A DNA stretch of 64,000 nt from Hysterangium stoloniferum (GCA_015178975.1 WHVD01000138.1:156018-220017), one strand, 5' to 3'; counted from the stretch's first letter, positions 44,004-55,195 are shown. Notes: generated by a model from the letters alone, not told the origin. Numbers and translations: made by a program.

Positions 44004-46231
44004 TGTTAGGATACGTACAGGGCGGGTCTCTGGAGAAACCTGCGGAATATCCGGTAGGACTTGGCTTCAGCTAATAGGCTGCGCCCTCACTAGATCATGT
44101 CGTCCAATTTCAGACAGGCAGATGGGAATCCCGGGGAGTCCGGGTGGGGGTCGTGGGTCATGAGTCATAAGTTGGAGGTCGTGGGTCGTGAGTTGAGACT
44201 GGTGAGAGAGATAGATACGCCGGAGCCTGTGGGCTCCGACTAGTGCGAGCGGTGTGAATCAAGTAGGGTTTTTAGAGTGGAAAATGTATTAGATTACTGG
44301 GGGGAATCTAAGCCAATTTTCTGACTGGATTGTATGTACAACATCTGCCAGTTTAAATAGATCGTAGAGTAAATGTCATACCAAATCCAGTAATAATGAA
44401 ACGAAGTGAGCAAAACATAAAACGGGAATAGTAAACACCAAATTGGTGTTAGGAACGGGACAGAACGGAGTGGAGTCTGAATCGTGACAAAGCATAACCC
44501 ATAACGGGAAACAGAGCGGGAGCAGAGTCCAAATCGTGACAGGTCATTTGACTAAAATGGGAACAGGGCTCAGTTAGAGCAGTGATGGGATTCTGAGCAG
44601 GGTCCAGTGACTGATGCATTGTAGAGAGTTCAATCGGAAAGTAACCTATATGGGAATAGTTTCAAGTCACGTCACAAGCACAAATTCCTATGTATACTTT
44701 GGCACTCAAGATGACTTCTACACAGCCAAATCAGTTTCATCACACAGACGACCAAAACTCCATCATGTTCAACACTGCATCGTCCTCCAAAGTAACCCTC
44801 AGTTCCTACTCAAAACTGACTCTTCACTCCCAAATAGAACTCCAGCCAATAACATCTCGTTTCTCCTCATCCTCCAACATCATTCCCAAGCCCCTACCAG
44901 CCCACTCATGCTCCTCCAAGAAATACCATTGTTTCCTCCATCGACAAGGTATTCGACTCCCATATGCTCCAGACGATCCTGTCTTCATTCGTATAGAGCA
45001 CTATGATGGCTCCTCCGAAATCCTCCACTATTGATTCAATCGAGTGTTCCAGCAGGACTGTTCCCCACCATCATCGGGAATCTGTTACATGGCAACGTTC
45101 ACTCCAATAGGAGATCACAGAGGACCCAAGTTATTCACGACCCCAGTTCCAGAGGGAAGTCAAGTAGAGCCTTGTCGAGGTCATCATCGATTCGTGTTCC
45201 TTGCGTGGTTGTGGAGCCTACTCACCACCTGGTTCTAAAATGGTGATTGATTGTGTCCCCTCCTTATACTGCAAAACTAGGAACACAATACGTCCAATCT
45301 CGGTTCATCGATTGGTAATATTGTCAAAATTTCGAAATCAAGCATAGCATTTGAGGGTGACACATTATCATGGGATTCTTGTGTTTCTGACTCATGTCAT
45401 CGATGTTTCATCAGCCATCACTTCTATTACTCCATCATCCCTATTGTCTGACTCACTTCCCCTATTGTTCTATTGTGTTTCCCCATTTATCCGTATCACA
45501 TGTCTGATCTCATCTTTTGTTTGTCATTCTCTTATTGTTCAGCGCAGCCTCCCCCTATTATTGTTCACAGCTTTACTAACACTCCTATTGTGATGACTCA
45601 GAGATGACTCACACCATATCGCATCGTTATTGTGTCATTGTTTGTAGATGTTTGATTTGACCTGTGCTCTCTCATGTATATAAGGGCCTCTCTTTTGCCC
45701 ACTATTGAACAAGCAATTCCATTGTATCTCATTTCGAAGCTCATTCTTAAGGACAATCTCTTAAGTCTTACTCTCAGTCTCACTCCTACGGCCAGTAAGG
45801 GATACTGTGGTGTCTCTTATTGTTGAAGTTCTACACTCCTCAACATTGGGCTTATGTCAGCCTTTTGTATTCATCTTCGTTTACGTCATCCAAGGTCCGA
45901 TCTCCAGCCTCTCGCTCCGAGTGTGTTTGGTTATAGACTGGTTTCAAGAACGACTGTGTCAGTGACTGTCATAAAGACTTGACCGTTGCGCGCAGGTTAT
46001 TAGGTCTTTTCCTAGTAATGAACTTACAGCGTGGGACGAAGATTGACATAGACAGAGACGGAGTCTGGGGGAAGTCCGGTGACTGATATGTGTCGTAATG
46101 AGGTCGAACGTAACAAGTCTTGACGTATGGAGTCTGGGCGGGAGATCCTATAAACAGACAATTGGTGCGTGTAGGGCGTGGTGGCGTACAAGTTAGTGCC
46201 CAGAGTCCGGCGGGATTGTCCGGTCGTAACA
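44004..46231 (+). mobile_element. Solo LTR, family 1, copy 4, itself interrupted
   Basis: TGTTAGGATACGTACAGG at the left, CCGGTCGTAACA at the right, with a perfect 5-bp target duplication AACCT (43999-44003 and 46232-46236). The LTR matches copy 1 up to about 44619, then resumes at about 46029 (GTGGGACGAAGATTGACATAG). The part between is another insertion. It sits inside the mariner transposase gene. Confidence 0.92.
44620..46028 (+). mobile_element. 1.4-kb insertion inside the LTR, gag-like remnant
   Basis: Begins TGTAGAGAG and ends CTTACA. Flanking GCAT / GCGT may be a 4-bp target duplication with one change. One frame (44690-45238) encodes about 180 codons rich in Ser/Thr/Pro (SSKVTLSSYSKLTLHSQIEL; APDDPVFIRIEHYDGSSEIL; DHRGPKLFTTPVPEGSQ) with a single TGA at 45032-45034. 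Its second half contains a TATA element (ATGTATATAAGGGCC, about 45675) and downstream T/C-rich leader, like an LTR promoter. It may be a small non-autonomous retroelement carrying a gag piece. Identity unresolved. Confidence 0.5.
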
Positions 46232-46715
46232 AACCTGACCTTTCTACATATGTTGAGCCTTGAGCAAGGGCCTTTTTGCTTTGACTACAGCTTTTAAACC
46301 ATGCTGTTTCAAGGTTTTCCTGACTGTTTTGGATGGGACATAGGATTGATTGATGGAATTGGTGAAGTGTGTGGCCTGGACAGCATTATCTAGCTTCCCA
46401 GAGGTGATTTGATGTATGATCCTCCTCTGGTCAGTAGGAGAAAGCTTGGAAGGACATCCTCCTTTCAGGTTTTCTTTGTCCATGTCCATCTCCTGAACAA
46501 TTCTACTGATAGGTGGACTTGCTAACACCTGTGATAGAAGCTACATTCCTCTAGATCATCTGCTAGAATAGTTTCACCATTTTAGGAAATTTATGTGATT
46601 AGTTATACAACATTTAATGGGAATTATCAAAACATTGGGACAGTTTTGTCCCCTACTGTACATATGTAGCAAGGGTGTTACCACTACACCACCTGACCCT
46701 GGGAAACACTGCTAG

Positions 46716-47896
46716 CATTACTCAATCTAACACTGCTAGCCTAGTGTGAGTACCACAGGCAGCAGGAGTTGCCCTTACAAGTATAGGGTAAAAACATGCA
46801 TAAGGGTCTGAATGACATGGTTCCTAACAGGCAGGTTCTAACATCATGTTTGAACTGGATATTAGTAGAATACAAGACAATAATTTATACTAAAAGATTC
46901 AATGACAGACAGATGAGTGGAATGGAAGGAAAATGGGGTATGAGTATGAATAAGAATAAATAGGGAGGTGGAATATGCAGAAGCCCTCAATATGACATGG
47001 GAAGATGGAAGTCCAATGTGGAACAAAACACCTGATGATGAGATGGTGAAACTGAAATGGAAAGTAATACAAAAGTTATGTGATCAAGTATTGAGGTACT
47101 ACTAACAAAGATGTCACAATCAAGGGGACCAATGTCAGGATCCTGAATGAATAATGTTTGTGGAAGGATGTTTGGAGTGCCTGGAATAATAACTGTCATA
47201 ATGGAACAAGGTTGTGGCTGATACAAATGTCTCACAGAATACTTTGAGTGAAGATTATAGAGATGGCATTCATTCCTTCAATAACAATTATTCCAACTCC
47301 AAAACAATTGTGATTTGAATTGTATTATCAGCAATGTCCAGGTTGGCTCAGGCAATATAATGATCAATAATTCAGAGGTCAATCACTGAAATAGTTGGAT
47401 TGGCATCTGTCAGGGAAACACTTGCACAAGTGATAAGGCTGCAAAATCAAAAGATAAACCACAAGGACCTCAGTTAAGAGGTAGATGAAATGAGAGAGAT
47501 GAAAGTAAAGGAATAAGAATCAATGACTTGTGTAGGTTCTCATTTGTGACTAGTGGGAATCCTAAGAGATTGAAGCTGAGGCTAACTACTGTACATGCAG
47601 GGTATTTATACTACTGAGGATATCTAGAACATTATACATATAGCATAATAGCATTGTACAGCATCACTGCATCACTAACAGAAGTACTGGTACCCTGACA
47701 GGATCTGTACACTCCTGTCTTCTCACATGTTCAGTTTTATGCTCATGCTTCAAGAGGAACAAATTGGGGAAGAATGAAAATACTATTCCAAGACAGATAT
47801 GACTACTGATGTAGTGTAAGAACATTATTATTGACCAATATGTAGCTGTTTGGAGTTGACAGTGGCAAATGATATACATATGTGTGTAAGATAAGT
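46716..47896. other. Unassigned stretch
   Basis: No gene recognised. A minus-strand frame at 47235-46987 (82 codons) has no motif. Confidence 0.4.
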
Positions 47897-48250
47897 GTTA
47901 GAATCCCAGTCATTTGGCCCCCCACAACCTTGTTTTACCCTCATCACCCTCAAGCATCCTCCTATTGGTACCTCTGACTACAGTGTTGCCATCTATGGCA
48001 CCCCAACACTTGGTTTACTGTAGCTTTCCCCTTTCATCATTCTGTCCCAATGCTCTCCCATTACCTGTTCAAGATGTAAGTGATACTTTGCCACCTCACA
48101 CCTTTTGGTATACTTTAATTACATTATATTCACTTTCAGTTTGATCCTTACCCCTTTCCATGCATCCTTCAACCCATCACTACTTCTTGCTTCCTTGATT
48201 GGACCTCTGCTTATCCATTACACCTTCATATAAAGTTTCTACCATGTATG
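47897..48250 (+). repeat. Repeat R4, copy 2
   Basis: Starts TGTTAGAATCCCAGTCATTT and follows copy 1 (40728-41090) block for block to CATATAAAGTTTCTACCATG. The TGTTAG start would suit an LTR, but the CA end is not clear. Confidence 0.6.
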
Positions 48251-48631
48251 CTATTATGCAAACCTGTATGAGGGTAGTTTGTATGCATTTACTTGGCAAA
48301 CTCACTCACATTAGCTCTGTTGCATTTTCAGACATGTGGGGTTTCAAATTATGTATATAAGGCCACTATATAGTAAATATAAAACCCCCAGAGCCCTCTA
48401 AGCCCCCTTTCCTGCTGTGTCGCCTCCCAATTCAAGGTCCTCACCACACTTCTTCCCACAGCTGCAGCACTTTTTATCTCCAGCAGCCATGAGACGATCC
48501 ACATTGATGCAGGCTCAGGGAGATCATGGTATGATGGCTCATGCTAATGCCACAGTGATTGTCAACAGTTATAATGGTCATCTTCAGCATTGCTGCTCAG
48601 ACTCAAGTCTGAACATTGTGGCAGGCATCCT

Positions 48632-48928
48632 TCAGCAACAGCCATCCACTTCAGCCCACAGAGTAGAGCCTGCAAGCCCAACATCCCAAGCTTGCACTGT
48701 ATCAGCCTTTCCAGAGCTGATAAGACATTGTGCAAAATGGATATTGGCTGTAGCGAGTTTGGAAGGATGACCACCAGAGGACTTAGAAAGGTGGGAGTGA
48801 TATTTAGAGCAAAGTCTAGAGATAGTAGCAAAGCCATATCCAGTGGAAACTGAAATATGTTTGGCAGAATGGCCAACATCAAGTAGAGAAAGGATCTCTT
48901 TCTGGGCAACAGGGGACAGAGGATGCAT
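48632..48928 (-). pseudogene. Tc1/mariner transposase N-terminal fragment
   Basis: Minus-strand frame of 98 codons: LDVGHSAKHISVSTGYGFAT, ISRLCSKYHSHLSKSSGGHP, SKLATANIHFAQCLISSGKA. This is the first helix-turn-helix DNA-binding domain of a Tc1-like transposase, related to the one at 46528-46244. The second domain and catalytic part are missing (truncated at 48632). The start codon at 48926 appears genuine. Confidence 0.8.
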
Positions 48929-50556
48929 AGTTGAAATTAGAAGAATCTTAGCTGTGAAAGCCCTTCTACTTATACTTCAGCATAGCATGATCACATGACA
49001 TGTTGAAAAATATTAACAAGTGCAAACAATTAACATTGTCATATGATTTTCATGCAAAAGCCTATCAGTTACAAAAGGTATCTGTGATGTATCTAGTATA
49101 TATTCACGAATTTTCCCTTAATTTTCCAGAATTTATTTCAATTTATTTTATTCTATTTTATTTTATTTATTAATTCAAGAATTAGGCTATTTTCCTTTTA
49201 ACTTCGAATACTCAAAGCTTCGAATGACATCATATTATGTAATCGAAGCCTAGAGCGGTCGAAATATAAGTATAATAAAGCCGGGTTATCTGATTTCGAG
49301 AGACCGGGTTTTTATTATATTATATTAGTACATATATGCGCATTATTATCGCGCGATCACGTGACATCACGTGACGACGACGTCACGACGTGTTTACAAA
49401 TCGTCGCGAGTAGTTTTCGCAGCCGCCCGGCCGCGTTTATTTCCGTTTCGGCGCCACGGCTTATTTTGCTTCCACCCTCGGCCATCTCGGGTTTATTCTC
49501 TGACTCGACCGGTTCGGATCTTCGGTTCGGATCTTCGAGTCGGGTGATAGCTATGACATCATAGCGGAATTATAGAAACTTTTAGAAGCTTCCAATAATT
49601 TCCTAATTAGTTATTTAGCTATTATTAAGCAAAAATCTCTACATGTATAAAAGGAGGCCTAAATCACTGAATAAATAACAACTACTTTACTACTATCAAC
49701 AGCACCAGCTCATAAGCTTATCTAATCATCCTAAGGACAAAAATAGCCTTAGTCTGATTTACTAACTGCAAGCACCTACACTTGCAGCATTTTGAACTCT
49801 TTCTCAGCAACTCTTGAACTTAGCTAATTCATCTAAGTTCCCTCAGCTTCCCGGAAAACCTTTAGGCTTACTAATCACTTAAGTAAATCTAAATTCTCAT
49901 TACTGAAATCCCTGCCCGTTTAGGTTATTCAAGAGCCCATTTTAACAGCACAGTTAATTGATCTTTAAACAAATGCTTGGATATTCGACTCTCGGACAAT
50001 CTCTCTATTTATAAATTATTCAACAGCTTGTTAAATCTTTATAAATAGTAAACTAAAAGGCTACAAGAAAGCGAAGGCTTACGACAAGTTTCCGCCAACT
50101 TATTGCGCATACATTCAGCTCCCGAACCTTTATTCTCAAAGAGAACTTAACTTTCGTAGAGCACGTCACTACAAGTTCATCTGAATTTGTCAAGAGACCA
50201 AACAAATATTGACTTTAGTTGTTTAAGCTTAATAGCGCAGCTAATTAATCTATCAGTATTTAAATTACTGGACCTTTATTTGTTTATTTCTTGAATCCCT
50301 TGCCGTGTCAACGCTTGTTAATTATTTGAGAGAGTAAATAGCCGGATACCTTACAGTATCCAATGACCCCTCTGTATTAAAATATTCATATTGTTATCAT
50401 ATATGGATATTACATAATGTCCTTATGGTGCCTTGGACTATACATGATAGAGCATGTTGGGAAATAATTTGGTGATTTCTATGATTTTATCTACTAGGGT
50501 ACAAGCTATACAAGTTGAAACTGAAAAACATTGGATATGTTTTATAAGTCACTGTA
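48929..50556 (+). other. LTR-like or promoter-like stretch with TATA box and E-box cluster
   Basis: No ORF of interest. Notable features: an ATTTTATTTTATT tract (49135-49170); a GC-rich part at 49350-49550; a TATA element (ATGTATAAAAGGAGGCC, about 49643) followed by a long T/C- and A-rich leader with CTCATAAGCTTATC and AACTGCAAGCACC words to about 50340. This layout (GC-rich upstream region, TATA, long untranslated leader) is common in fungal LTRs of 1 kb or more. No second copy is in the window to confirm ends. Confidence 0.4.
49357..49392. promoter_or_regulatory. Cluster of CACGTG and GACGTC motifs
   Basis: Two CACGTG E-boxes (TCACGTGACA, TCACGTGACG) and one GACGTCACG CRE-like site lie within 36 bp, about 255-290 bp upstream of a TATA element. 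Such sites bind bHLH and bZIP factors in fungi. The target transcript is unknown. Confidence 0.45.
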
Positions 50557-51848
50557 CTTTGATACATCCCCTTTTTACTTATGTTGATCCACTCTACTCT
50601 ATGTTTCACCTATGCCGTATATGTATATCTGTAATCCTTGGACTATTTCCTTTTCTTGTAAACCCGCTCTTGGTTAATTCACGGCCTCCAAACTCATTGT
50701 AACCTTCCGGTTCCTAGTCAAGCTTATTTGTTAATTGTTAAGAACTGAAAACTGACTAATGTCAGTAGGCCAACGGGGACCAATCAGAAGGACTTGGCTT
50801 CAGCTTATGTACTGTGCCCTTGCAATTATCTGTCAGGTGTCCTTAAATTTTGGGCGGGTGAAGACTAGTCCTAACGAATACCTCTCGGCAAAACTACCGA
50901 TTGGAAATGAAGGATAAGTCAAGTGTCGGGCCAAGGGGTCGGGGACTGAGAGTGGGTGAGCACACGTGAAGGCGGATAGTGGAGTACTTAGTATGAGACT
51001 TCTAGGGCGTAAGAGGGTATTCTGAGTCGATATTCTGATTGCCTAGTAACTACAACTACAACTGATTCATATACAAGTATTCAGTGTCTAGAAAATACTA
51101 ACTAGGAGAAGAGCAGAAAACGGTATTGACAAATAAGCTTGACTAGGAATGGGAAGGTTACGATTAGTTTGGAGGCCATGCATTAACCGAGAGTGGGATT
51201 ACAAGAAAAGGAAAAAGTCCAAGAGTTACAAGTATATATAGACATGTGTGAAACATAGAGTAGAACAGATCATCATAATGAAAAGGGATGTATCAGAGTT
51301 TAACCAGATAGTATGAGTATATTTTGATGGGGGTGTAAACAGATTTTGATCACCGCGAAGGCATACGTCAGCATCAGGGAGCTGACAGCTTCTGATGTGA
51401 GGACTTGAACAATGACTTGAATCGTCAATAGGTGGCGATAACCTCGGGGACCGTCAGGTTGTGACACGGTTGTAATATCAATAGTATTTTCTGCTCTTCC
51501 CTTAGTTAGTATTTTCTAGACACTGATAATTTGTATATAGACCCACTGTAATGTAGTTACTAGGCAATCAGAATATCAACTCAGAACACCCACATACATC
51601 TCTCATAAGTCTCACTCTAAGTATCCCGCTCCCCACCTTGGTGTGCGCTTGCCCACCCTTGGCCTCTGACCCCTTGGCCCGACACTTGGCTTATCCTTTG
51701 GTTCTGATCAGTAACTCACCATGAGGAATTTGATAGGACTAGTTTTCACCCATGATGGTAACTTGCGAGGGTGCAGCACATAAGTTCCAAGTCCTTCCAA
51801 TCGGTCCCCATCAGTCTACTGACATTAGTCAGTTTTCTGTTCTTAACA
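50557..51848 (-). mobile_element. Family-2 LTR, minus orientation, split by another family-2 LTR
   Basis: The right piece (51848 down to 51478) is the first part of the family-2 LTR (TGTTAAGAACAGAAAACTGAC reading minus, so AACAGAAAAC instead of AACTGAAAAC). The left piece (50735 to about 50557) is the following part (GCTTGACTAGGAACCGGAAG). The distal end is missing. The pieces abut exactly at the plus-oriented copy between them. Confidence 0.8.
50736..51477 (+). mobile_element. Solo LTR, family 2, copy 2, inserted in its own family
   Basis: 742 bp from TGTTAAGAACTGAAAAC to CACGGTTGTAATA (the terminal CA is changed to TA). Flanks TTAAT (50731-50735) and TCAAT (51478-51482) are a 5-bp target duplication with one transition. 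It lies head to head within the minus-oriented copy. Confidence 0.8.
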
Positions 51849-53040
51849 ACCACAGATTTTATTCACCTTAATCAATCTTGTTCAAAATTTTACAAGGATT
51901 TGATTGTGCATCTCCATAAGACAAAAATCTTTTGGGTGCCTAAGGAAGGGTTCATGTACATTTTATGTGATGTGACCAATTGTGACACTATTGATGAGCA
52001 ACTAAAGCAACAAAATGGAGCAGGGTTGGAAATGTGCCCAACCTTAGTTACATCCCAAATATAGTGAGCTTGAAAATTCAACTAGTGGAAGCTGAAACTG
52101 AGAACAACCCAAGCCTATTCCTGACAGAACAGTCTCAGTTGTGACCGACAACCAAATCGCAATTGGCAGAGAAATCAAAAACAATTAATACAAGATTGAA
52201 GGTTAATGCTTGGTACGCTAATTCCTCAATATTGAACACAAACTACCATGGTTTCAACTGATAAACTGAAGGGTGTATTATTAAAAAATGTTAAGAAGTA
52301 GAAGGACATGGATAGAACCCGACTACCGATCGGGTTCTTCCGGTTCAGACCTGTCATTACTTGTGTTTTACAACTCCTTGCGGGTCCTTGACACTATTTG
52401 GACCCATTTAAGGCACTTTCAAAAAATCGGAATTTTTGTCAGATATCTTGGTCGCCTCTTGATATTTCACCACACTTTCTATCATCTCCCTGGATATACA
52501 ACTTTAAACTAAGCGCTGACTTCCCATTCTCTTCCAATGGTACCCCGCTCTAAGGAGCCCTATGAGCACATCATAGCTAAAAAAAATCCAAACCGTTCTA
52601 ACAGCTCGGATGGTACTATCACCATCCCGATGCACGGCTCCAGAATGAGAATCTTGCGATTCAATATTTCACTAAAAGTTTGAAGGCAGGCGAGTTGTCG
52701 TTGTTCATTTTTCCATATTCTTCCTCTTCGTTATTGCACTGTCCACTGACAATACGTCTCTTTTAGGATCCCTGTTACGCCTAATCCTGGTATCTCCTTG
52801 GTTGCACCTACATGCAAGGCCAGAAATACGATAAAGCCTATGAAGTCTACGAGCAAGCCATCTACCGTGACAGCTGCAATCTTACATTGTAGTGTTCGAT
52901 CGGCGTACTCTACTTCAAATAAACCAATACTGTGACGCTCGATCCGAATCAACCCTCACCTCATTGTGGTGTGGTTCGACCTGGGAAGTGTCTATGAGAG
53001 CCGTAATAGCCAAGTCAGCGATGTTATTGATGTGTATGTG
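51849..53040. other. Stretch without a recognised gene
   Basis: Small frames only. A minus-strand frame at 52952-52731 (EVEYADRTLQCKIAAVTVDG) might be a decayed exon, but no family was recognised. Confidence 0.4.
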
Positions 53041-53850
53041 AGAGCCAGTGACTTTTCCAGGCATGGAGGTCGAGCGAGATCGGACCTCATGCATAATTTC
53101 ATTTTCGCAACGTACTTACGTTGACGACATTATAGCACGATTCGGTTTGCAAGATGCGAAACCGCTATCCACCCCGCTCGACCCCCACCGACACCTATCC
53201 ATGACACAAATACCGAGCACGCCTCGACAGTACGAAGAGATGCGTGGCGTACCCTACTGGGAATCGATGGGATCACTCATGTCCCCCGCACTCGGCACGC
53301 GCCCTGACATCGCATTTGCAGTATCGCTGCTCTCGCAATTCATGCAGAACCTGGACGACCACATTGGGAAGCCCTCAAAAGAGTTTTCCGGTACCTTCAG
53401 GCACTAAACAACCATACATCTTTGATTAGTACATGGGGAGGGACGAGTGGGGAGGTAAACGGTATAGAAGGCTATACCTATGCGGGCTGGGCTTCACAGC
53501 AACACCGCCATTCACTCTCGAGCTAAATATTCACGATTGACGGGAGCACCGTGTCCTGGAGTTCCAAGAAGCAGCCAATTGTCGCATTATCAAGCACCAA
53601 AGCCGACTATATTGCAGCAAGCCACGGAACTAAGGAAGGATTGTGGATACGCGCGTTTATTGTAGAAATTGCCCACCCACTTACTTGACTACTCTCGCTT
53701 TATTGCGACAACCAGTCGGTGATCGCCATGCACCACATTGATATACATTATCATTTTATTCGGGACATCGTGTCTAAACAATGCGTGCATATTGCAGATG
53801 TCTCCACTAACGATAATGCAGCCGATCCACGAAAGCTCTCCCGCGCACGA
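53041..53850 (+). pseudogene. Ty1/copia RT-RNase H fragment
   Basis: The plus strand reads GMEVERDRTSCIISFSQRTY, VDDIIARFGLQDAKPLSTPL, ALGTRPDIAFAVSLLSQFMQ, then with frameshifts RNase H blocks: SWSSKKQPIVALSSTKADYI and YCDNQSVIAM, and IRDIVSKQCVHIADVSTNDN. These are the C-terminal parts of a copia polyprotein. It differs clearly from the copia at 32-35 kb and is more GC-rich, so it is another family. No LTR was found beside it. Confidence 0.85.
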
Positions 53851-55195
53851 AGATCGAATCTTTTGTTCGAAATATTGGATTTACCGAGAACGGTACTTGA
53901 TGGCCATAAATCGCCTCAGACACCGCTATGCCTTCGGGGACAGAGATAAGGCTGCTGTTGCACTCAGTATCGAATGAGGTACTGCTTGTATGGAAAAGGA
54001 GACACTACGTCACTCCAGTCAAAGCCACACTTCCCATCAACGCAACAGCTGTATATCCCCCTTTTTCAGATGGATACATCGGAGTCGTGCTAGATCTTGA
54101 GGATCATGCCCCGGCAACACCTTCGTCGCATGCGCAAACACCACACGCGGCAATCTGCTCGTAATCATCGCATGGTCAACTGCACCATTGTGAATACGCG
54201 GCAACGTCGCGTGAAACAAACTCTTCAGCGCTGCAAGGGTGCGCACGAGATTGTTGAACCTGCAGCTGCCAGAGACGGACGGCGTCCGGGAAGTTGTGTA
54301 GGAAGGGACAGGGTACGGAGGTAAACGGTATAGAAGGCTATACCGACACGGCCCGGGCTTCACAGCAACACCGTCATCACTCTCGGGGTAAATCGTCACG
54401 ATCGACGGGGGCGTCGTGTCCTGGAGTTCCAACAAACAACCAATTGTCGCGTTATCAAGCACCAAAGCCGGCTGTATGGCGGCGACCCGCGGACCTCGGG
54501 AAGCATTGTGGATACGCACGTTTATTGCAGAAATTGCTCGCCCGCTTACTTGACCATTTTTGCTTTATTGCAACAACCAATCGGCGATCGCTATCACTAA
54601 AAGTGATGAGTGCCATGCACGAATGAAACACATTGATATACGTTATCATTCTATTCGGGACATCGTGTCTAAACAATGCGTGCATATTGCAGATGTCTCT
54701 ACTAACGACAATCGAGCCGATCTCTTCACGATAGCTCTCCCGCGCACGAAGGTTGAATCTTTGCTTGAAAAATAGGAGTAAGTGAGAACCGTACTTGATG
54801 GCCATAAATCTCCTCAGACGCCGCTGTGCCTTCGGGGCCTCAGAGATAAGGCTGCTGTCGCATTCAGTATCAAATGAGGTACTGCGTTTATGGAAAGGGA
54901 GACGCTATGTCACTCCAGTCGAGGCCACACTTCCCATCAACGCAACAGCTGCATATTCCCCCTTTTTCGGACGGATACATCGGAGTCGCGCTACATCTTG
55001 AGAACCATACCCCTGCAACACCTTTGTCGCATGCGCAAACACCAAACGCGGCAACCCTGCTCGTGCTCGTCGCCTGGTCAATTGCACCATTGTCAATGCG
55101 CAGCGACGTCGCGTGAAACAAACTCTTCAGCGCTGCAAGGGTGCGCACGAGATTGTTGAACCTGTGGTTGCTGGACACGGACGGCGTGCGGGAAG
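53434..55195 (+). repeat. Tandem duplication of a 0.87-kb segment
   Basis: The segment from about 53434 to 54300 (copia RNase H end plus about 450 bp of flanking DNA) is repeated directly as about 54301-55195. Shared landmarks are GGAGGTAAACGGTATAGAAGG, GTGTCTAAACAATGCGTGCA, GTACTTGATGGCCATAAATC, CCATCAACGCAACAGCTG and AAACTCTTCAGCGCTGCAAG. The copies differ by scattered substitutions and small indels. The second RNase H (54460-54775) keeps the frame end IALPRTKVESLLEK. The flanking part holds minus-strand frames (54519-54037, 55178-54888: FNNLVRTLAALKSLFHAT) of unknown nature. Confidence 0.85.

Larger units (their letters stand above)
43110..46658 (-). mobile_element. Tc1/mariner element with long terminal inverted repeats
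   Basis: The left end is CAGTAGGGGACAAAA (43110), the right end the mirror image GTCCCCTACTG (46658), both flanked by TA. The inverted repeats extend over about 105 bp (to CATCTGCTAGAATA) with few mismatches. The minus-strand transposase is in two pieces: an N-terminal helix-turn-helix part (46528-46244; GCPSKLSPTDQRRIIHQITS, KTVRKTLKQHGLKAVVKAKR) and, beyond the inserted LTR, LKYQNWTVDDWKRVLWSDET (about 43985-43925) with the first catalytic Asp, then HKYRGGNIMVWGCTGWNGVG. Without the 2.2-kb insertion it would be about 1.3 kb, normal for the family. Stops and a frameshift near the insertion make it inactive. Confidence 0.92.
43016..46715 (-). mobile_element. tRNA-like SINE, split by a mariner element
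   Basis: On the minus strand the right piece (about 46715-46661) reads GGTCAGGTGGTGTAGTGG then TAACACCCTTGCT, resembling a tRNA 5' part with an A box. After the mariner and its TA duplication, the left piece (43107-43016) reads GAAGCCCAGGTTCAATCCCC, a good B box (GGTTCAATCC), then CAGTCTGGCC. Together they give a tRNA-like head of about 80 bp. An AT-rich body may follow towards 43016. Calling it a SINE rather than a decayed tRNA gene is inference. Confidence 0.45.

Noticed and set aside
44004-46231. A complete LTR retrotransposon flanked by AACCT
   Set aside because: There are not two LTRs; the two outer parts align to consecutive halves of a single family-1 LTR.
40728-48250. R4 copies as the two LTRs of one 7.5-kb retroelement
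   Set aside because: They are in the same orientation but differ too much from each other, and the DNA between them holds DNA transposons and no gag-pol.
51771-52064. 97-codon plus frame as a gene
   Set aside because: It begins inside a family-2 LTR fragment and shows no motif.
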